Shown one piece after another: positions 61,434-64,000 of a stretch of 64,000 nucleotides of DNA; within the stretch, counting starts at the first letter, position 1, and the number at the start of each line of letters is the position of its first letter. The position numbers and the translations under genes are program-made. Below the pieces are notes generated by a model. It saw only the letters and a program-made list of their open reading frames with translations. It made no database searches and was not told the origin of the DNA. This stretch comes from Flavobacteriales bacterium (GTDB lineage Bacteria; Bacteroidota; Bacteroidia; Flavobacteriales_F; PHOS-HE28), in contig JAHBUL010000018.1 of the NCBI GenBank assembly GCA_019638085.1, positions 1 to 64,000 on the forward strand, read 5' to 3'.

Positions 61434-62224
61434 TACCAACTGCCCTCGCTTCCATCCACATCTATCCGGTCAAATCGCTCGGTGGCTTTTCGGTTCCCGA
61501 GGTGCGGTTGACCGATCGCGGCTTGGAACATGATCGCCGCTGGATGCTCATCGGCCCGGATGGGCGCTTCCTTTCCCAGCGGGAGTGTCCTACCATGGCC
61601 TGCCTGCATTGTATTCCGCATGGAGCAGGATTCCGGGTGACTGATACGCGGAACGGAAACGTGTTGGACCTGCCATGGTCGTTGAACCATGGAGAGCAAG
61701 TGCTGGCGAAAATCTGGGATGATCCATTGCAGTTGATATGCGGTCCTGTAGGCATGCACCAATGGTTCAGTGAGGCCCTGCAACGTCCAGTGCGCGTGGC
61801 CTACATGCCGGACAGTACGGTGCGCATCACGGACGCGCGCTATGCTGAAGTGCCTGTTGCGCTGAACGACGCATTCCCGGCACTGATCATTTCACAAGCC
61901 TCCTTGGACGAACTCAATGAGCGACTGGAAACACCGGTGCCGATGGAACGCTTCCGCCCCAACTTCGTGATCGCTGGAGGCGTGCCCTTCCAAGAGGATG
62001 ATTGGAAGGAGATCACCATTGGAGCTGTGCGCTTCAACATCGTGAAGCCCTGTGCGCGTTGCGTCATCACCACTACGGACCAGCGAACTGGTGCGCGTTC
62101 ACCGGAGCCGTTGCGCACATTGGCCGGCTATCGATCTACAGGGAACAAAGTGCATTTTGGGATGAACGCAACATTTTCGATAAAGGGATCGGTCCGGGTC
62201 GGTGAATTGGTCCGGAAGCGCTGA
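61430..62224 (+). CDS. MOSC-domain protein (MOSC N-terminal beta barrel plus MOSC)
   Basis: A 264-residue protein of the mARC/YcbX type. The N-terminal barrel has ALASIHIYPVKSLGGFSVPE, then LEHDRRWMLIGPDGRFLSQR. The MOSC part has FRPNFVIAGGVPFQEDDWKE, then FNIVKPCARCVITTTDQRTG with the Cys that typically ligates molybdenum or carries persulfide. Family members reduce N-hydroxylated compounds or bind molybdenum cofactor. The gene is coupled by ATGA overlap to the cytochrome, an unusual partner that might feed electrons to it. Confidence 0.87.
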   Translation: MIPTALASIHIYPVKSLGGFSVPEVRLTDRGLEHDRRWMLIGPDGRFLSQRECPTMACLHCIPHGAGFRVTDTRNGNVLDLPWSLNHGEQVLAKIWDDPLQLICGPVGMHQWFSEALQRPVRVAYMPDSTVRITDARYAEVPVALNDAFPALIISQASLDELNERLETPVPMERFRPNFVIAGGVPFQEDDWKEITIGAVRFNIVKPCARCVITTTDQRTGARSPEPLRTLAGYRSTGNKVHFGMNATFSIKGSVRVGELVRKR

Positions 62225-62274
62225 TGCTTCGCTTCGAAAACCAAAGCCGAAGAGACCTCGGTGTTCCCTCCGGT

Positions 62275-63279
62275 TCATCGCACCTCCGCCGTCCTCTTCT
62301 CATGCGCCGGTGACCAGTACTCCACCTTGTTCACTACCGGATCAAGCGCATGAAGGTAATCGTAGATCGCACCCAGATCCTGCTCGCTCATGCCGCCATA
62401 CATCACCCACGGCATCACCGTCTGGAAATCCTGCGCACTCCAGTCCACCGGCAAGGGCACATAGGAACTATCACCGAACTGCTTGAACTTGCGGATGAAG
62501 GTTTCCCTGTCCCAAGCACCAATACCTGTGTTCATATCCGGGGTGATGTTGGCTGACCGTACGGTGGAACCGTTCGGGAAATTAAATTCGAAGCCCCCTG
62601 CAAAGGGTTCACCTACTGCTTTTCCCTTCTCCATTTTTGTATGGCATTCGCGACAACCAGCGGCATTCACCATGTACGCACCGTAGTCCGCATCGGTCGG
62701 TTCGGGCAAGGTCAACGGGTGTGGCTCTTCCGGAATGGTGTGCAGGATCACACTCATCGGGAACTCTGCTTCTGAATCATCAGGGTGGCTTTCGATGGGA
62801 GGCAAGGTGCGTAGGTATGCGATGATACTGTACACGTCCTCCGTCGCCAACTTGTTGTAGTAGAGATAGGGCATTACAGGGAAGAACGGATGACCATCCT
62901 TGCTCACGCCGCTGGTGATGGCACGGTAGATATCCCCATCACTCCAATCCCTCAGGTTGAAAGGCGTGATGTTCTTGGACACAAAGCGACCGGGGAAGCC
63001 CATATTTTGATCAAAGACCTCACCCCCCTTGCCCAGCGTGCCAGGCTCCACCGGTCCGGAAAATTTGTTCCAATCACGCGTACTGTGGCAGTCCATGCAG
63101 ATGGTTACGTGATTGGCCAAGTACTCACCACGCGCCACTCTTTCCGGGGTCATCTCCACGTGCAGGTCAGCAGGCACTGGAATGTTCGGTAAGGCTTGAG
63201 TGACATAAGTAAGGCCGCCCACGATAACGAGCACGATGAGAACGAGCATTACACCGATGACCTTCAAGAGCTTCTTCAT
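62275..63279 (-). CDS. Membrane-anchored diheme cytochrome c
   Basis: A 334-residue protein. The N-terminal helix (VIGVMLVLIVLVIVGGLTYV) anchors it, and two cytochrome c domains carry CMDCH (61-65) and CRECH (209-213). Likely axial Met residues are in FFPVMPYLYY and VMPWVMYGGM. Diheme proteins of this type act as electron carriers or dehydrogenase subunits. It is convergent with the MOSC gene. A promoter-like pair (minus strand TTG at 63332, TAAATTTC at 63303-63310) lies upstream. Confidence 0.88.
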   Translation of the reverse strand: MKKLLKVIGVMLVLIVLVIVGGLTYVTQALPNIPVPADLHVEMTPERVARGEYLANHVTICMDCHSTRDWNKFSGPVEPGTLGKGGEVFDQNMGFPGRFVSKNITPFNLRDWSDGDIYRAITSGVSKDGHPFFPVMPYLYYNKLATEDVYSIIAYLRTLPPIESHPDDSEAEFPMSVILHTIPEEPHPLTLPEPTDADYGAYMVNAAGCRECHTKMEKGKAVGEPFAGGFEFNFPNGSTVRSANITPDMNTGIGAWDRETFIRKFKQFGDSSYVPLPVDWSAQDFQTVMPWVMYGGMSEQDLGAIYDYLHALDPVVNKVEYWSPAHEKRTAEVR

Positions 63280-63302
63280 GACCTGGCGGGTATTTTCCTT
63301 CC

Positions 63303-63334
63303 GAAATTTATAATCCGGAGGATCTCATTTACAA
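63303..63334 (-). promoter_or_regulatory. Candidate promoter of the diheme cytochrome gene
   Basis: Reading leftward: TTG (63332-63334), 21 bp, then TAAATTTC (63303-63310), one mismatch from TAnnTTTG. It is 23 nt upstream of ATG 63279. Confidence 0.45.
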
Positions 63335-63369
63335 GTACGGTTCCTGCTTTTTTCGATCTTTGATCAGAG

Positions 63370-63579
63370 ATGACGAAGAAGCGTATTACCAAAGAGGAGT
63401 TGTTGAAGATTGAAAAGGCTGCGGTGCGCGAGGAGCGCAAGGACCAAGGCGCCTTGGATGGTCGCTTCCGCGAGAAGGTGGAGAAGAGCAAGAAGACGTA
63501 CACCCGAAAGACCAAACACAAGAAGAAGGAGCCGAAAGGATCGCTATCCGATCGGCGCATGATCGCAAGGGACAGATGA
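63370..63579 (+). CDS. Small highly basic protein
   Basis: A 69-residue Lys/Arg-rich protein (TKKRITKEELLKIEKAAVRE, REKVEKSKKTYTRKTKHKKK, then EPKGSLSDRRMIARDR). It is probably nucleic-acid binding or ribosome-associated, but this is inferred from charge alone. A -7-like GATCTTTG ends 7 nt before the ATG. Confidence 0.6.
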   Translation: MTKKRITKEELLKIEKAAVREERKDQGALDGRFREKVEKSKKTYTRKTKHKKKEPKGSLSDRRMIARDR

Positions 63580-63683
63580 ACCCTCGCCAAGCAGGAGTTC
63601 GTACGTGCGATCATTAAGAGGCCGTACCTGAACACCAAATTACGGAAGGTGCCAACGGTCACCGCTGCATCCGCACCTACCAA

Positions 63684-63998
63684 CTAGCGGTTCGCATTCA
63701 CCGCTTTGATCAACGCGGGTATATCCGGATACACGCTCACGCGACCCGGAAGTTTGACGGCTTCCAGGTCTTGCAGCACGGGTCCGCAGAAATGAAAGCG
63801 GATCTGCGGGTTGGATAGATGTTCCACCAGTTCGTTGAGGTATGCGATCTTTTCTCCGGCCTGTGGATACATGGTAAGTACGGAGCAGAGATCCAGCGCG
63901 CCTTTCCATTGCCGCGCAAGTCCAACGAGGTCCTCCACCGGAACGCTCTCGCCCAAGTAGATGGTGCGCCGGCCATCACGGCGAAGACGGTATTGGAG
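63684..63998 (-). CDS. C-terminal part of a MerR-family regulator with B12-binding-like domain (cut by window edge)
   Basis: About 105 codons read leftward from the right edge: LQYRLRRDGRRTIYLGESVP, then VEDLVGLARQWKGALDLCSV and IRFHFCGPVLQDLEAV, ending KAVNANR. The YLGESVP-VEDL segment and the Rossmann-like pattern resemble the C-terminal cobalamin-binding-like domain of Bacteroidota MerR/LitR-type regulators. The DNA-binding half lies outside the window, so the assignment is moderate. Confidence 0.6.
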   Translation of the reverse strand, partial: LQYRLRRDGRRTIYLGESVPVEDLVGLARQWKGALDLCSVLTMYPQAGEKIAYLNELVEHLSNPQIRFHFCGPVLQDLEAVKLPGRVSVYPDIPALIKAVNANR

Positions 63999-64000
63999 GT

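Overview
The window reads as a chromosomal segment of a GC-rich member of the Bacteroidota, most likely a Flavobacteriales lineage. Six or more large secreted proteins end in type IX secretion (T9SS) sorting domains, one of type B and the rest of type A. Lineage-typical arrangements are present: a MurF-alanine racemase fusion, a DAHP synthase-chorismate mutase fusion, DUF4271 next to hemD, and rnpA-yidD. Start codons lack Shine-Dalgarno sequences, and several are preceded by the Bacteroidota -7 element TAnnTTTG. I saw no rRNA, tRNA, CRISPR array or prophage. The only mobile element is the 5' part of an IS3-type transposase gene cut by the left edge.

Layout. 1-13100: IS3 orfA, two giant T9SS adhesin-like proteins, small membrane proteins, an HI0933-type flavoprotein, a DUF481 outer-membrane protein and an SGNH/MBOAT O-acetylation pair. 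13100-20300: a decayed DUF481 fragment, glutaryl-CoA dehydrogenase, DUF4271-hemD-rnpA-yidD-S41 protease and an O-antigen ligase-like protein. 20200-26400, on the minus strand: two glycosyltransferases, a T9SS subtilase and a T9SS esterase. 26400-38300: a soluble hybrid histidine kinase, murF-alr, tdk, an XseB-like protein, an M28 peptidase, rsmI, a quinone oxidoreductase and DAHP synthase-chorismate mutase. 38300-44600: a T9SS FG-GAP protein, a terminator, then a molybdenum-cofactor operon (ThiF/MoeB-like, TauE/SafE, moeA, mobA, moaD). 44700-52600: a T9SS SGNH hydrolase, a nucleoid-associated protein, a two-gene nucleotidyltransferase module, moaA, tag, fdhD and a nitrosative-stress group (group III truncated hemoglobin, Ric/YtfE, hemerythrin). 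52600-64000: an EamA exporter, yicC-gmk-nadD, udk, a MORN-repeat protein, a five-heme T9SS cytochrome with a MOSC protein, a diheme cytochrome c and the C-terminal half of a MerR-type regulator.

How the genes fit together. Molybdenum cofactor synthesis (MoeB-like, MoeA, MobA, MoaD, MoaA) and FdhD point to a molybdenum formate-dehydrogenase-like or related oxidoreductase encoded elsewhere. The hemoglobin/Ric/hemerythrin group, preceded by a TGA-N6-TCA palindrome typical of Crp/Fnr regulators, suggests NO or low-oxygen physiology, and the multiheme cytochromes fit a respiratory theme. The most interesting items are a recurrent near-leaderless promoter arrangement, a short GACAACT-type repeat family that appears to have entered the fdhD coding sequence, a decayed DUF481 paralogue, a T9SS-exported pentaheme cytochrome, three helically phased TTCGTCGAA boxes, and a long perfect inverted repeat after rsmI.
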